64,000 bases of DNA from Linum tenue (taxonomy: Eukaryota; Streptophyta; Magnoliopsida; Malpighiales; Linaceae). How positions within the stretch are numbered: position 1 is the first letter of the stretch; each line of letters begins with the position of its first letter. Below, in pieces: positions 45,101 to 55,850 of this stretch. The notes below the pieces were generated by a model, which saw nothing but the letters and a program-made list of their open reading frames with translations, did not search any database and was not told the DNA's origin. The stretch lies in NCBI GenBank assembly GCA_946122785.1, contig CAMGYJ010000004.1, positions 11,926,150 through 11,990,149 of the forward strand, in the 5' to 3' direction. Position numbers and translations under genes: made by a program.

Positions 45101-45930
45101 AACAACTCAAGTCGACATCAGGGCGAAACAGGAACTTCCCTGCCAACAATGGAGCTGCACGCTCAAAACCGGAACCTGCTTCCCCCATTCCAGTTTGTAG
45201 TGTTGGAGATAAAATTCCAACTCCATTCAGACCTAATACTAATGAGAAGATGGAAATGATCACTTCCTTCAAGTGTCGAGGGAAGGGTCACAAAGCTGAC
45301 CAATGTCCCAACAAGCGAGCACTAGTTCTGCTTGACAATGGGGAGTATGGATTTGATGAAAACGAAGAAGGGGAAGAGCAGGAGGATGAAGATACTGATG
45401 TGGATGAGTCAATTGAGGCAGAACCACCACCTGGTCCCCTTTTAGATGATCGTCCAGTGGAAATCAAGCCTCCCAAGGGGAACTTCCTTAATCATCGAGC
45501 ACTAACCATCTCCGCAGTGGCCGAGGCAAATCAGAGGCACAACATCTTCCATACCCGCTGCAAGGTAAACACGCATGTAGCTTCTATGATTATTGACGGA
45601 GATAGTTGTGTGAATGTTGTTAGTGCGAAAGCAGTAAAGAAGTGGGGATTGAAGACTGAAAAGCACCCAGAACCGTATAATTTGAGATTGCTGAATGATT
45701 GTGGATCAGTCCGGGTGAATGCGCGAGTTACCGTTCCATTTGAGATCGGCACGTACAGGGGCAGTACCAAATGCGATGTCGTCCCAATGCAGGCCACCCA
45801 TCTTCTCCTGGGGCGTCCATGGCAGTACGACAAGAAAGTAATGCACAATGGGCGTACCAACTCATACTTTTTCAACCATGGAAGAAGGACGTTGGAACTC
45901 TTGCCATTATCTCCGTCTGAGGTGATCGAA
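45100..45930 (+). pseudogene. Gag zinc knuckle and retropepsin-like protease region
   Basis: Part of the 45010-46254 frame. It has a CCHC-type KCRGKGHKADQC (about 45273-45308; the first Cys position is altered to Phe), an acidic linker, and a protease-like domain with IIDGDSCVNVVSAKAVKKWG, in which the usual D-S/T-G triad reads DGD. HLLLGRPWQYD follows. The active site therefore seems impaired. After about 45930 the frame enters sequence with no pol homology. Confidence 0.7.
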
Positions 45931-46900
45931 GACCAACGAAAGATTGCGCGAAGCTTCACAGAGCTTGGCAATAGCTCAGCGTCCTCCCCGAAGCGGCCTG
46001 GACAAAATTTGGTGGCTCAGAGATACCTATTGATGAGTCTACAGGGTCACCGTCTCAAAATTTGGCAACGGCGGGAGCTGCTCTGTTCTGCCGTTCCCCT
46101 GAAGCAGGCCGTACGACGTGGACTTACGCTGGCGACTACGGAAGTCATGGAAGTGTGGTCACGCCTCAAATTCACCCAACAAGCTCCAGCATTTGGCAAA
46201 ACGGAACCACGACCCCAACCACCTTGGATCCGAAGTGGAGTTCTTAGTGCCTAGAAAGGCTGTTCTTCGATGCCAAGAACTCGAAGTCGAATTTGGAGTT
46301 CCAGGAGGTTTCTGCGCCAATTGAGAGGCGAAATCCGTTGCTGGAGGGATCACGAACGTGTCGCAAACGAAAAATACGGTCGAAACTGTTCCAGAAAGAA
46401 AGCCCCAATTTGGCTTTTCAAATTTGCCGGTCACCGGAGTTCGACGGCGAAAAGTGCGGGAAGAACTTGGAGGGCTCGTCGTTCAGTATGGGACAACGTC
46501 GAGCTTCCGAACTATGTGGGGATGACAATTGGGGTCCAGGTAAACCTCTTGGAAACCACGAATCGGACAATCGAAGCACATATGAAGAATCCCCAATTTT
46601 GAGACTGTCCCCGGAGCTTCATCGCCGACCACCGGAAACTGGAAAATTTCCAGCTTCAAAATATTCGTATTTTCGGCAGGAAATTGCTGGGAAGTTCGTG
46701 TGGATAACAACCTATGACCTGTATGAGGTATTTGTCGACCCAATGATCATCATAAACCATCTAATTCAAGATGAAAGACGAATCGAATCAAAGAGAGGCA
46801 CGTTCGACTTTTGGGATCCTGTTTGGGAAGCTACCTTGCATCGTTTTAGCTACAAGCCTACTCAAGCTTTGTGGGCAAAGCTTTTTCAACAGGGAGGGCC
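45931..46900 (+). other. Non-pol internal region of the gag-only element
   Basis: Open frames run through it (end of 45010-46254, and 46293-47189 into the 3' LTR), but no RT, RNase H or integrase motif can be seen. Short chromovirus-like peptides such as FVDPMIIINHL have no recognisable domain. Function unknown; probably filler retained for size or packaging. Confidence 0.5.
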
Positions 46901-48153
46901 TGATGAGGTCTCATCTCGGTGCTTAACGGGTCAAATGGAAACTCAATTCAAGTGTGTTGATGATTTTGAATGTCGTGTTCAGGACCCTATTTCCAGCCCT
47001 TATAACTTGAATTCTGGGTTTCCATATGGTTGGAATTTCACCCGTCGGGATAGTACGAGTTGCAAGCTTTCCAGAAAGCCATCAAGCACTGCTCGACTCC
47101 AACTAGAACTCCATAACGAGCTAAGGAGGCTACTTGAACACAGGCAGGAAGGGTCAGATTTGTCCAAGTATAGAAGGAGCAGATTGTAGTGTTGAGATAC
47201 CAACTTTGGAAGGCTGGTTCTCGATAATGGGAGAGGATTTGGAACAGCTGGGCGTTTCAAAAGCAAGAAGGAAACTTCTACTTCCACGTGAAGGGGTTGG
47301 ATGAGTTTGACAAGGCGATTTACCCCAATTTCTAAGAGCCCCAAGTTGGTACCCAGGACACTACAAACGTACAACTCAAGGCACTTACTTGGCCGAGAAG
47401 AAACCTTTGGTTTCATTGTTCTTTTTGGATTCTGTTTAAGTTTACATTTCATTGTTTGGTTAGGATAGTATCTCTTGTGATTCGTAGTGTTCCATTGTCT
47501 ATTTATAGGTTTTCAATTAACGTGTAATGGAGATTGAAGAAGAATAACCATAAGTAGGGATGGCAATTTTGCCCATACTCATGGGTATTTTACTATCCAA
47601 CCCAATTGGGTTGGGTATGAAATCCAAATATATGGGTATGGGTAAAGTTTGATGGGTTTGTACCCATACCCATTTACTTTGGGTTGGGTTGGGTTTATAA
47701 CAAATGGATTTGGGTTTGTACCCATGCCCAAATACAAATTACAGTTTGGTACCTAAACTTAATAGATATGCATATTTAGTACCTAAATTTAATTTTTTTT
47801 GCATATAAGTCCTCAAAATATCGATGGAAAATTACGTTTTGGGCAAAATTACCCATGGGTGGGTAAATTGCCATCCCTAACCATAAGTTGTTTTCGTTTA
47901 ATTCATGATCTTCGTTTGATCGTGTTTGATTGTGTGTTTGGGATCAATCCAAGCTCGAGATCAAGCTCAAGCATCAGCTGGTGAATCACAACCAGTTGTG
48001 GGAGTTCTACCCTAAATCGTTGAGCCTCTTCCCCTGAGAAAGTTGTTCGATTGATTCGTCGTCACGTTCGGATTGTGATTCAACTCACAAACTTCGCAAT
48101 TCTTGTTGGCTGCGTTGGATACTCTGATCGTGATCCTAACCAGGGTCATATCA
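46901..48153 (+). repeat. 3' LTR of the gag-only retrotransposon, containing a hAT MITE
   Basis: Matches 43050-43974 throughout once 47555-47879 and one copy of ACCATAAG are removed (about 920 bp). A purine-rich AACAGGGAGGGCC just upstream is the likely polypurine tract. The right target duplication is ATCAA at 48154-48158. Confidence 0.9.
47555..47879. mobile_element. hAT MITE in the 3' LTR
   Basis: 325 bp with termini TAGGGATGGCAATTTTGCCC and (opposite strand) TAGGGATGGCAATTTACCCA. A perfect 8-bp duplication ACCATAAG (47547-47554, 47880-47887) is present. The left LTR of the same element provides the empty site at about 43700. The interior consists of GGGTATGGGTA/CCCATACCC subrepeats. Confidence 0.95.
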
Positions 48154-48217
48154 ATCAACGTAATCAAATTACGAAAAAATGTAATCATCCCAAAGTTATT
48201 AAACTTATTTTTAATAA

Positions 48218-49206
48218 GGATTAATAGCATTTTGTACCCCTCTACAATGATAAGTTAACAAATATACCCATCTACTAAATTTTTGCACAAATGTACCCTT
48301 CTAGTATTAAAACGTAACGATTCTACCCTTCTGTCTAATTATCCATTAAGTAGCCGTTAAATGAGGTGTGAAATGAACCAATTACCCCCATTTTGCTCCT
48401 AACTTCGGTTGATTATTTTATTGTTTTCCAAATCAATTAATTAAAAAAATTAAAAATCTCTAAGCTAATACAGAAGGCCTCCCCCTGAGTTCTCCCCTTG
48501 CGATCAGAAGCTCGACTCTGCATCGACACATGCTCGGCACCTCCTCGCCGGCAGTTGGAGTAGAGAGAACCGGCGAGACAAGACGACATCTCCTCACCGG
48601 CACCTGCTCCGGATTCCCCGTGACGTTTCAACGCATATGTAACTCCCCTCGATCACACAGCAGGGTCCAGCTTCCCCAACTTCTCCCTGATGTAGACGGC
48701 AACTTCCCAAATTTTCACAAGACGTTCCGACGCCAGCACTTCCGTGGCGATCCATCTACTCTGCTGCCGCACCTATACTCGGGTTCTTCCTACCGACGCA
48801 ACTCTCTTTGATTATGTGATTCCAGTACCTACAATCAATATACAGAGTAAGAAGAAGGTGTAGAATTCGTTGGAGCAACTGAAAAGGGAGAAGAGGTCGG
48901 GGTTTCGCCTCGGTGAGGGAGGCGGAAACTTCTGCCGAGTGTGGATGATGGGTAATGATTAATGAATTAAATTAAATAAATAAAATAAAATAACTATTAA
49001 TTAAACACATATTAGGAGTGTTTAGGGGTAAATGAGGGGCAATTTGGTCATTTCACAGTCTATTTAACGGTCACTTAACGGATAATTAGACGAAAGGGTA
49101 AAATCGTTACGTTTTGATACTAAAAGGGTAAGTTTGTGCAAAAATTTAGTAGAGGGGTATATTTGTTAACTTACCATAGTAGAGGGGTACAAAATGCTAT
49201 TAACCC
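48218..49206. mobile_element. Pack-MULE-like element, uninterrupted copy
   Basis: About 989 bp. It is the same family as 27999-34252 but in opposite orientation and without the copia insertion. Inverted ends of about 200 bp (GGATTAATAGCATTTTGTA and opposite strand GGGTTAATAGCATTTTGTA) enclose a GC-rich centre with a 93-codon ORF at 48530-48811. No transposase. Flanking duplications are not clear. Confidence 0.75.
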
Positions 49207-50280
49207 TATTAAATTTCAAAAAATTGCAGGTATATACTAGAAAATTTAAATGAGTTCATAACAAAAATAATCTAAATTAAATAAAGAAATTATTTAAACT
49301 AATTCAAAAAATAAAGAAATTATTTAAACATTCTCACCTTTAATACTGTTGTTAATGTTGACTAGCTTTGTAGCTCACTGAAAAGGAAAAAAAGAATAGG
49401 AAGGAAATAGATAAGTATACAAGCACAATGACTTCTAAGCAAATGACTTCCCATTTTTTATGAACTTTGGTCTCTATGACTTCTAAGCAAATGACTTCCC
49501 ATTTTTTATGAACTTTGGTCTCTGAAGGTAAACATGGTAATTGGCTGAATTCCTGGACTTTTGAGGGTTTTAGAGTGTACTGTGTAGGGATCAAGGGGTG
49601 ACTGAATTCCTGGAATTTTGATAGTGAATTTGCTAATTGGCTGTCTGCAAGCACTGTGTAACCGAACAAGCATGCACTGTTTAGCTACAGTGGAAGAACG
49701 AATTCAGTGTTTGTGGAATTGGGTCCAAAGCGTGTAAATTGAAAACCAAGTTCTTCTTTGTTAGACACAACAGAGCCTAGGTATTTTGGTCAGAATTTGA
49801 TTCGACTACCAAATCAACTTGATCTGAACTTAGATGAACATAAGTCATGTACTCGTTGGCCAAAGTAAAACTCATATGATGATCACAAAATGACAAGAGA
49901 GTAGCACTTGCGAACAACCCTTTTGGCTAATAGATACACCAATCTCATCACGGTCCTATGTAGCGCACTAAAACCATGGTATATAACTATGAAACGAACA
50001 ACTGAACTTTCACGTACAGAGGATAGAAGCTAACAAACACTAAATTATACAATCATCCTTGATTCCGCCCAAATCATCAGGTCACTACAGACATGCATCA
50101 CAGATTATGAAATCCTCGTCATCATTAAGAAAAAATCAATAAACTTTTATAAATCAATTATCCTTGAAACAAAGTTGCAACCACAGGACCATCAAATGAA
50201 CTTTCTGGTATGTAAGAAAATCACACTGTGCAGCAGTTCCAAGCTTTGAAAACAACATAGCAGTAGTGCATTGGAAGTAC
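49207..50280. other. Intergenic or intronic DNA with a 48-bp tandem repeat
   Basis: A perfect two-copy repeat of 48 bp (49428-49475 and 49476-49523; ATGACTTCTAAGCAAATGAC..) makes part of a minus-strand ORF look longer than it is. Otherwise AT-rich without recognisable genes. It may be intron of the golgin-like gene whose exon follows. Confidence 0.5.
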
Positions 50281-50379
50281 CTCTTTCTCTTTTAAAAGAG
50301 CGGTATAATTGACCGACAACGCTTTGATTTCTGCTTCAGATTCTTGGAGCTTTCTAATCTCTGATCTGTACTGTTCAAT
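50281..50379 (-). pseudogene. Isolated exon of a golgin (GRIP-domain golgin GC3/GC4-like) gene
   Basis: On the minus strand a TTTGTAG acceptor precedes 99 bases (33 codons, phase 0) that end at a GTACTT donor. The peptide begins IEQYRSEIRKLQESEAEIKA and ends ALLKEKE. It is an amphipathic coiled-coil segment that I recognise from plant golgin candidates 3/4, tethering proteins of the trans-Golgi. Splice sites and frame are intact, yet I found no neighbouring exon within about 1 kb on either side. It is either part of a gene with long, transposon-filled introns or an orphan exon. Confidence 0.55.
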
Positions 50380-50420
50380 CTACAAATGCATCAAAAAGAA
50401 CAGGAACCATGAATCACAAT

Positions 50421-51038
50421 CAATACAGTCAAAAGCGCGATTCTACCTAGAAGCGGAAAAGGGATAAAATCGTAAAGCGTAGAATCAAAGCGTAAAAGCG
50501 TAAGTTTTTGACGCATACTGAAAAATAACTAAAAATCTATTAAGTAGGACATATGCTATGCAAAATATGAATGCACAGATAAGTTAATAAATACATGCGA
50601 TTCATGCCTAAAGTAAAACAACTTATAGCATCTTAATAATAAGTTCGTAAATATAAATTTTAACAATAAACCACTTTTCCCTCTATGCTAATGAATTTGA
50701 GAAAAGTCTAGCTGGTGAATTAGATTACTCTATTGAAGTTGAGAATGCATCCAAATACCTGAATCTCAAATGTATCATATTGTTGGTGATTTACTTTTAA
50801 AATATACTTTTTATAATTAATTTCATAAAAAGAATACTCATTTAGTGAACTAAAAGCGTAAAAACGTAAAGCATTTTGGTGAACTAGAAGCGTAAAACCG
50901 TAAGCTTTTAAGCTTTAAAGCGCAATTTAGTCCGATTTTATACACTTAAGTTTTTATATGGAAACGAAAGCGTTTTGGTGACCTAAAAGCGTAAAATCGT
51001 AAGTTTTTAAGTTTTAAAGCGCGATTTTGACTGCATTG
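50421..51038. mobile_element. hAT-like MITE beside the golgin exon
   Basis: 618 bp with termini CAATACAGTCAAAAGCGCG and (opposite strand) CAATGCAGTCAAAATCGCGC. A perfect 8-bp duplication ATCACAAT (50413-50420, 51039-51046) is present. The subterminal regions are packed with AAAGCGTAAAATCGTAAG motifs, about ten copies in all. Confidence 0.88.
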
Positions 51039-51210
51039 ATCACAATCAACATTACACATTCTGACTTCTGAATACACGAATAGACTAATCCTGGAGTCGC
51101 AGTAAGCATAATGCTGCAACAAGTAAGGGAATCGTAAAAATTTGGTCATGGCTTTATGGGGGAGCAAACTTGTATAGTGGAATTAAGCCCATAATCCTTA
51201 CTTTACATAA

Positions 51211-51640
51211 CTAACAAGATTTAGGCATATGGTTGTAAGCCACATCGATAGTCATCTCTTGCATCCCATCTGGAGTAACACTGAGCTTAGTAATACATTT
51301 CATAGTTGCCTTTACTTCTACACAAACCTTAGCCTCACCCCACTTCAACCCCTTCCTAGTGGAATAATCCATACAAAAAGGTTTACCTAATGAACTAGCA
51401 ATCCACCCCAACCCTTCCTTCAAAGCAAGCTCTGTCGGCAAATTAGACAATCGTACCCAAACTGTGATAGCTGAGATATCGATCTCAAGTGGGCAAATCC
51501 CGGATCCCATTTCATGAAGAAAAAAAGATTGTCTTGATGGTGCCAGGGATCCCCTTCAAACACCCAACGACAGCTTTCCTCTGACAGGAATTGAAAAGCA
51601 AACAAAGCTTCTCCCATTCTCGTCAGCTGAATCTCACCAT
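51211..51640 (-). pseudogene. LINE ORF1 fragment (DUF4283 domain), frameshifted
   Basis: The minus strand encodes a DUF4283-type domain found in ORF1 of plant L1 LINEs. FAFQFLSEESCRWVFEGDPW is in one frame (to about 51500), and ITVWVRLSNLPTELA plus GWIASSLGKPFCMD are in another. The frameshift lies near 51490-51510. The C-terminus stops at 51211. The domain binds nucleic acid. Only a fragment is present; no ORF2 follows. Confidence 0.75.
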
Positions 51641-51739
51641 TCTTTCCCCATAACCAATTAACCCAGTATAGAATTGAGGTTAGCGTTGGAGACTTACCCA
51701 GAAACTACCCAACAAGGCTGAATCCGGCCCCGGGGAGAC

Positions 51740-52022
51740 GACGAGGAGTGAGAACGAGTAAGGAAAGCTGCTGCGGCAGGGGGCAGGGGAGGGCGGCGGC
51801 GGGAGGGTGAACCCGAGTGCTGGACCGGCACAGAGGATGAAGGAGATGCGGCGGCAGGTGCTGGCGGGCGGCGGCGGGTGGTCGACGATGGGGGAAGCGA
51901 TGGCGGTGGTGAAGAAATTGACGAACCCGAAGGAGGAGTTCAAGAGGTCGATGATGGAGATGATAGCGCAATCGATACTATTGCGAGGAAAGAAAGGGAT
52001 GGAACAGAAATGGGTTGGGTAA
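51740..52022 (+). pseudogene. Gene fragment resembling an OVATE family protein
   Basis: The plus strand from 51807 reads through AMAVVKKLTNPKEEFKRSMM EMIAQ, matching the first helix of the OVATE domain of plant OFP transcriptional repressors (VVK-x5-P-x2-F-x-S-M-x-EMI pattern). The second half of the domain, with its LL-x2-YL-x-LN core, is missing; the frame stops 15 codons later at a repeat. The GC-rich upstream stretch (from about 51740) suits an OFP coding region. Likely a captured or truncated fragment. Confidence 0.45.
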
Positions 52023-52207
52023 TTAGGGACTTAGGGTTAAAATGGGTAAAAATGGGTCTGAATGGGTTTTAAGGATAAAACTCAAAAATACCCTATCCTC
52101 TAGGATCAGAATGTGATCCGGCCCTATTTTGGCCCTAAACACTAATTGACCCTACCCGACCCATAGGGTTGGGCCGGGCCGGGTAGTAGGGGCCACAGTT
52201 ACACCCT
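52023..52207. repeat. hAT-type repeat end
   Basis: GGGTTGGGCCGGGCCGGGTAG-like words and a right end CACAGTTACACCCTA look like the terminal part of a hAT MITE. Its left end was not found. The OVATE-like fragment could lie inside the same element. Confidence 0.35.
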
Positions 52208-52390
52208 AGTACTAACAGGCCGGCGACGGTGGACGACGAGATTAAAAGGTTTTCCCACTCTCAGTCTCCGCGCTGGACGTAATTGGGGCTTTTAGCGGTT
52301 TGTTTCCCTGTTAGGGCTGCTAAACCGGTTTAGGTTTCACGGTTGAATCGAACCTTCTTTACAGTAAATCGAACCGTGACCAAAAAGGCC

Positions 52391-54826
52391 AAAGGCTATT
52401 TTTTAGGGGTTGCTAAATCTCGCCCTGATCGCCCTAATCTAAAGTTTTAAAATTACTTCTTTGTCCTTTTTTTTAAGGGCAATGTCTATTTTTTACCCAA
52501 ACCTTTTCAAAATTCTTTTATTTTATCCAAACCTATTGAATTCCTAATAATTATCCAAACGTTAACTCTCCGTCAACTTTTCTGTTATTAATGCTGACTA
52601 AGCATGACCATGATGAGTTGGCTTCCCAGGTGGGGCTGTCAAAATACTATAATTTACTATTTTTAATAAAAAAAATTAAAAAAACAAAAAACAAAAACAT
52701 TTAAAAATGCCTTCCTCTCCCCTCCGCCAACTCTCCCCTGCCGCAGCTGCTGCTTCCTCAATCTTCAAAAAAATAAAAAAACTGGAAACAAACAATCCCC
52801 TTTTCTGGTACTACAGAGGGAAGCAGGGGAGAGAGAAAATTTGCATAAACCCTAATTTCAACCTATACAACTACAGCCTCCACCGCCGACGACGGAGCGT
52901 GTCGGCCTCCTCCTCAACGGCGCTTCTCCAAATCCGGTGAAACATCTCCACCGAGCACGACTCGATCTCGATCGATTTGGCCGTCGTCGTCATTGCTGGG
53001 GCATATGGGGAAACCCCTCGTCGCCATTGTCGGAATCGGAAGCCCAATCAGAGAAGCTACCTGCTATTTCCTGATCTGGGAGGAATTTTTTCTTTTTTTT
53101 TTGCTTTCTGGGGGTTTAGGATGGGGGATGGTGGTGGTTGTGTACTGTGGCGTTATGCTAATGGTGATGAGTCACTACGGCGACAGGAAAGGAGTAGTCT
53201 GCTGCTGGAATGGTTGTTTGTGTCGGTATTGTTGTTGGTAAGCTTTTGTTTTGGCTGCTCTGGGTTTGGAATTGGATGGATTTCTCGAGTTAGATTGTGT
53301 GGTAGAGTCTTCATCTTTCTCCAATCCTCCTACACCAGCACCAACGTCAGCGTCAGTCCAAGCAATCCTCACGATCTCTGCTCCCTTCCGGCTCCTAACC
53401 CATCATCAAACTCGATTCCCTAAAACCCATCTTTTGATTTTTTGTTGTTCCGATTCATAGATCTGGATTTCCAGTTTCGATGCCGGGCGATGACGTCGAT
53501 TTCATCCTTAGTTTTGACGGCGGGCTTGGGTGGCGACGGGCGACGGCGACGACGTGTGGGGTTGGGCATTGGGGTTGGTTTAATGGAAATAGGTTTTGTG
53601 GTGTGGAGGCGGATGCGGAGGCGGAGAATAGAGGAAGAAGAAGCGATGGAGTTGCAGAGCTATGGAGTTTTTAAATTTTTAATTATTTTCTTTAGTGATA
53701 TAAGAGATTTTTTTTTTCATTTCGGAATGAATGCTGACATGGATGCATACGTGGAGTTCCGTAACGGTAACACAGAACGAATGCCCAGACTTTGATCATT
53801 TACAATAAGTTTGGATAATAAATAGAATTTTGATAGGTTTGGGTAAAATAAAAGAATTTTGAAAAAATTTGGGTAAAAAATAGACATTGCCTTTTTTTAA
53901 TTGGGCCATAATCGCCCTAACTAATATGATCTTTTCTTTTCCGACCGCCTCACTTTCATTCGTTTTTTAAACGGAAAATTCCGATTCCAACGACAATGGG
54001 ATGACGACGGGCGGCTAGGATCTGGGTCAAATTTGGGTGCTCAACTTCGTTCAGTGCACCGCATCCTCGCCGACGGGATGAGGAGATCGAGTGGCGCCGA
54101 TAGCGGAGACGGGCACGACGGCTGATTGATGGAGACGGCGGCGGAACAGAGACAGAGAGTAGGCGGCGGTGACTTGTGTTTCCGGAGGCGGAGCTGTAGC
54201 TGGAGGCGGCGATTGACGACGGAATTCACTGCGTGGTCGCTGAAGGCGACTTGGAGCTGGCAGTTGACGGCCAGTGAAGTTCACGGCGACGATGAAACGG
54301 GAGCAACGGGTGCATATGGCGACGGTGGATTTGACGAAAAAGGGAGCCGGCTCAGATTATGGCGAAATCGGAGACTTCTGTCTTCTTCGCTGGGATCGGC
54401 GTCTGAAGAGGACAAGGACGATGAGTCCTCATCCGGCAATGAACAGAGAAGATAGCGACGACGGCGATTGACTGGGCGATGCGGATTGCGGAAGCTTGAA
54501 CAGTTATCACTTATACAGTTCTCTCAATTCTCCTCGTTTGGATTCCCGGAGAATCATATGTAAGTTAGTTACTCCATCGATCATGAGATGCAGTATTTGA
54601 TGGAGCGCAGGGGAGAAGGACGTCGTCGGCAAAGGGTTTGGTGAGGACTCTGTGAAGGTCAGCGATGTAAAAGGGGAATGTAAATTATAGGGGATTTTTC
54701 GTTTTTATTGAATTTGAATTGAACTAATTAAAGAAGGATAATTTAATCATATCATATTTCAAATTAGGGCGATAATAGTAAAATTAGGGCGACGTTTAGC
54801 CGCCCAGTAAAAAATAGGGACGGTAA
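52391..54826. mobile_element. Outer MULE-like element containing a nested MULE
   Basis: The left end CTATTTTTTAGGGGTTGCTAAATCTCGCCCTGATCGCCCTAATCT is mirrored at the right by opposite-strand CTATTTTTTACTGGGCGGCTAAACGTCGCCCTAATTTTACT. A second element (52477-53891) is inserted near its left end. The rest (53901-54780) is GC-rich with gene-like open frames on both strands near 54051-54455, possibly captured sequence. Exact boundaries and target duplication are unresolved. Confidence 0.6.
52477..53891. mobile_element. Pack-MULE-like element nested in another
   Basis: About 1415 bp. The TIRs (GGGCAATGTCTATTTTTTAC; opposite strand GGCAATGTCTATTTTTTACC) extend over about 100 bp with spaced ATCCAAAC motifs. 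The 9-bp duplication TTTTTTTAA lies on both sides (52468-52476, 53892-53900). The interior is GC-rich with frames at 52977-53423 and 53442-53795 (+). A lone terminus of the same family lies at 1362-1430. Confidence 0.8.
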
Positions 54827-54857
54827 TATGTACTTATTTTGCTTAATGAAATGTTCT

Positions 54858-55352
54858 CTATATTTGGCCTGGCTTTTAGAAGTGTTTTTCGGTTTTAAAA
54901 GCTGAAGCATGATCAAACACCTCTAAAAGCTCGGCTTTTTAAAAAGTCGGAAAGCGATTTTGTATAACTTAAAAGCAGAAGCTCCGATTTGGAGCTTTTG
55001 CAAACAGTTGTTTTGAAAATACAAGATTATCCTTACCATATTTTTATTTATTTCATAAAATATAATTTTCTTTCATTTATATCATTTTAAAACTAAAATA
55101 AATATTGAAATCATATTATTTAATATAAAAGAAATCTAACAAGATCCATTTTGATTACTTTTTATTGTTTAGAATTTTTATTCATAGTTTATATTATAAG
55201 CCCTTTATAGTCATTTTACACAGCCTGTCATATTAAAAAGCACATTTAATAGTTTTTCAGTCAAACACTCAACTACTTTTTTTGAAAAGTACTTATCTAA
55301 AATCTCAAGCCAGAAATTGCTTCTGCAAAAGCTACAGCAGGGCCAAACTAGC
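54858..55352. mobile_element. MITE with TTTGGCC..GGCCAAA ends
   Basis: About 495 bp. TATTTGGCCTGGCTTTTAGAAG on the left mirrors opposite-strand AGTTTGGCCCTGCTGTAGCTTTTGCAGAAG on the right. Internally there are AAAAGC/GCTTTT hairpin words and an AT-rich core. This form suits PIF/Harbinger-like MITEs. The target duplication is not certain. Confidence 0.6.
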
Positions 55353-55544
55353 CTATTGAATTCATTTGTTGTGAATAGGGTTACTAATGTTCTTATGTAG
55401 CTAAATACAATTTACTTATCTAATATTTTTCAACTTTGACAGCATAATAGTTAAATTTTCAAAGATGTAAAAAAAAATAGATGAAAAGATCAATTGCAAT
55501 ATCAAGAAACGAACAAGTTACAGAGTCCCCAATTTCGAGCACAA

Positions 55545-55850
55545 TCACGCTCGAAAATCAAACCAAAAAAACAAAAATTGGGCTCTTTTAGCCACAAAAT
55601 GGGTCATCCTATTATTATGTTTACTCACAAATCTAACATGGTACCCCAACATTAATAGAAAAAGACGAGGAAACTCTTCCAAAATTGCACCACCCTTCAC
55701 ATCCCTAACACACATGGCATTAACATTGTGAATTACCACCTTGGCATTCCCTTCCAATCTCACATCTTGAAGACCCGCTGCAATGCACCACCTGACCTCA
55801 TCACGAAGCGCCCACATCTCCACAAGCAGCTCAGCCAGGTTATGAAGAGT
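55545..55850 (-). pseudogene. LINE RNase H fragment
   Basis: The minus strand encodes EMWALRDEVRWCIAAGLQDV, LEGNAKVVIHNVN and NRMTHFVAKRA, the helix-strand-helix order of the C-terminal RNase H of plant LINEs (compare the + strand domain at 24105-24656). Only this domain remains. Confidence 0.75.

Larger units (their letters stand above)
43050..48153 (+). mobile_element. Gag/protease-only LTR retrotransposon (TR-GAG-like)
   Basis: Two LTRs (43050-43974; 46901-48153 including a 325-bp hAT MITE and its 8-bp duplication) lie between 5-bp duplications ATCAA (43045-43049, 48154-48158). The interior encodes gypsy-type Gag and an aspartic-protease-like region. There is no reverse transcriptase, RNase H or integrase, and about 1 kb between protease and 3' LTR is unrelated to pol. 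It is non-autonomous and would need another element's pol. Confidence 0.88.

Noticed and set aside
53442..54455. Several GC-rich ORFs on both strands
   Set aside because: Interior of nested MULEs; no conserved motif, and open frames on both strands are expected at this base composition.
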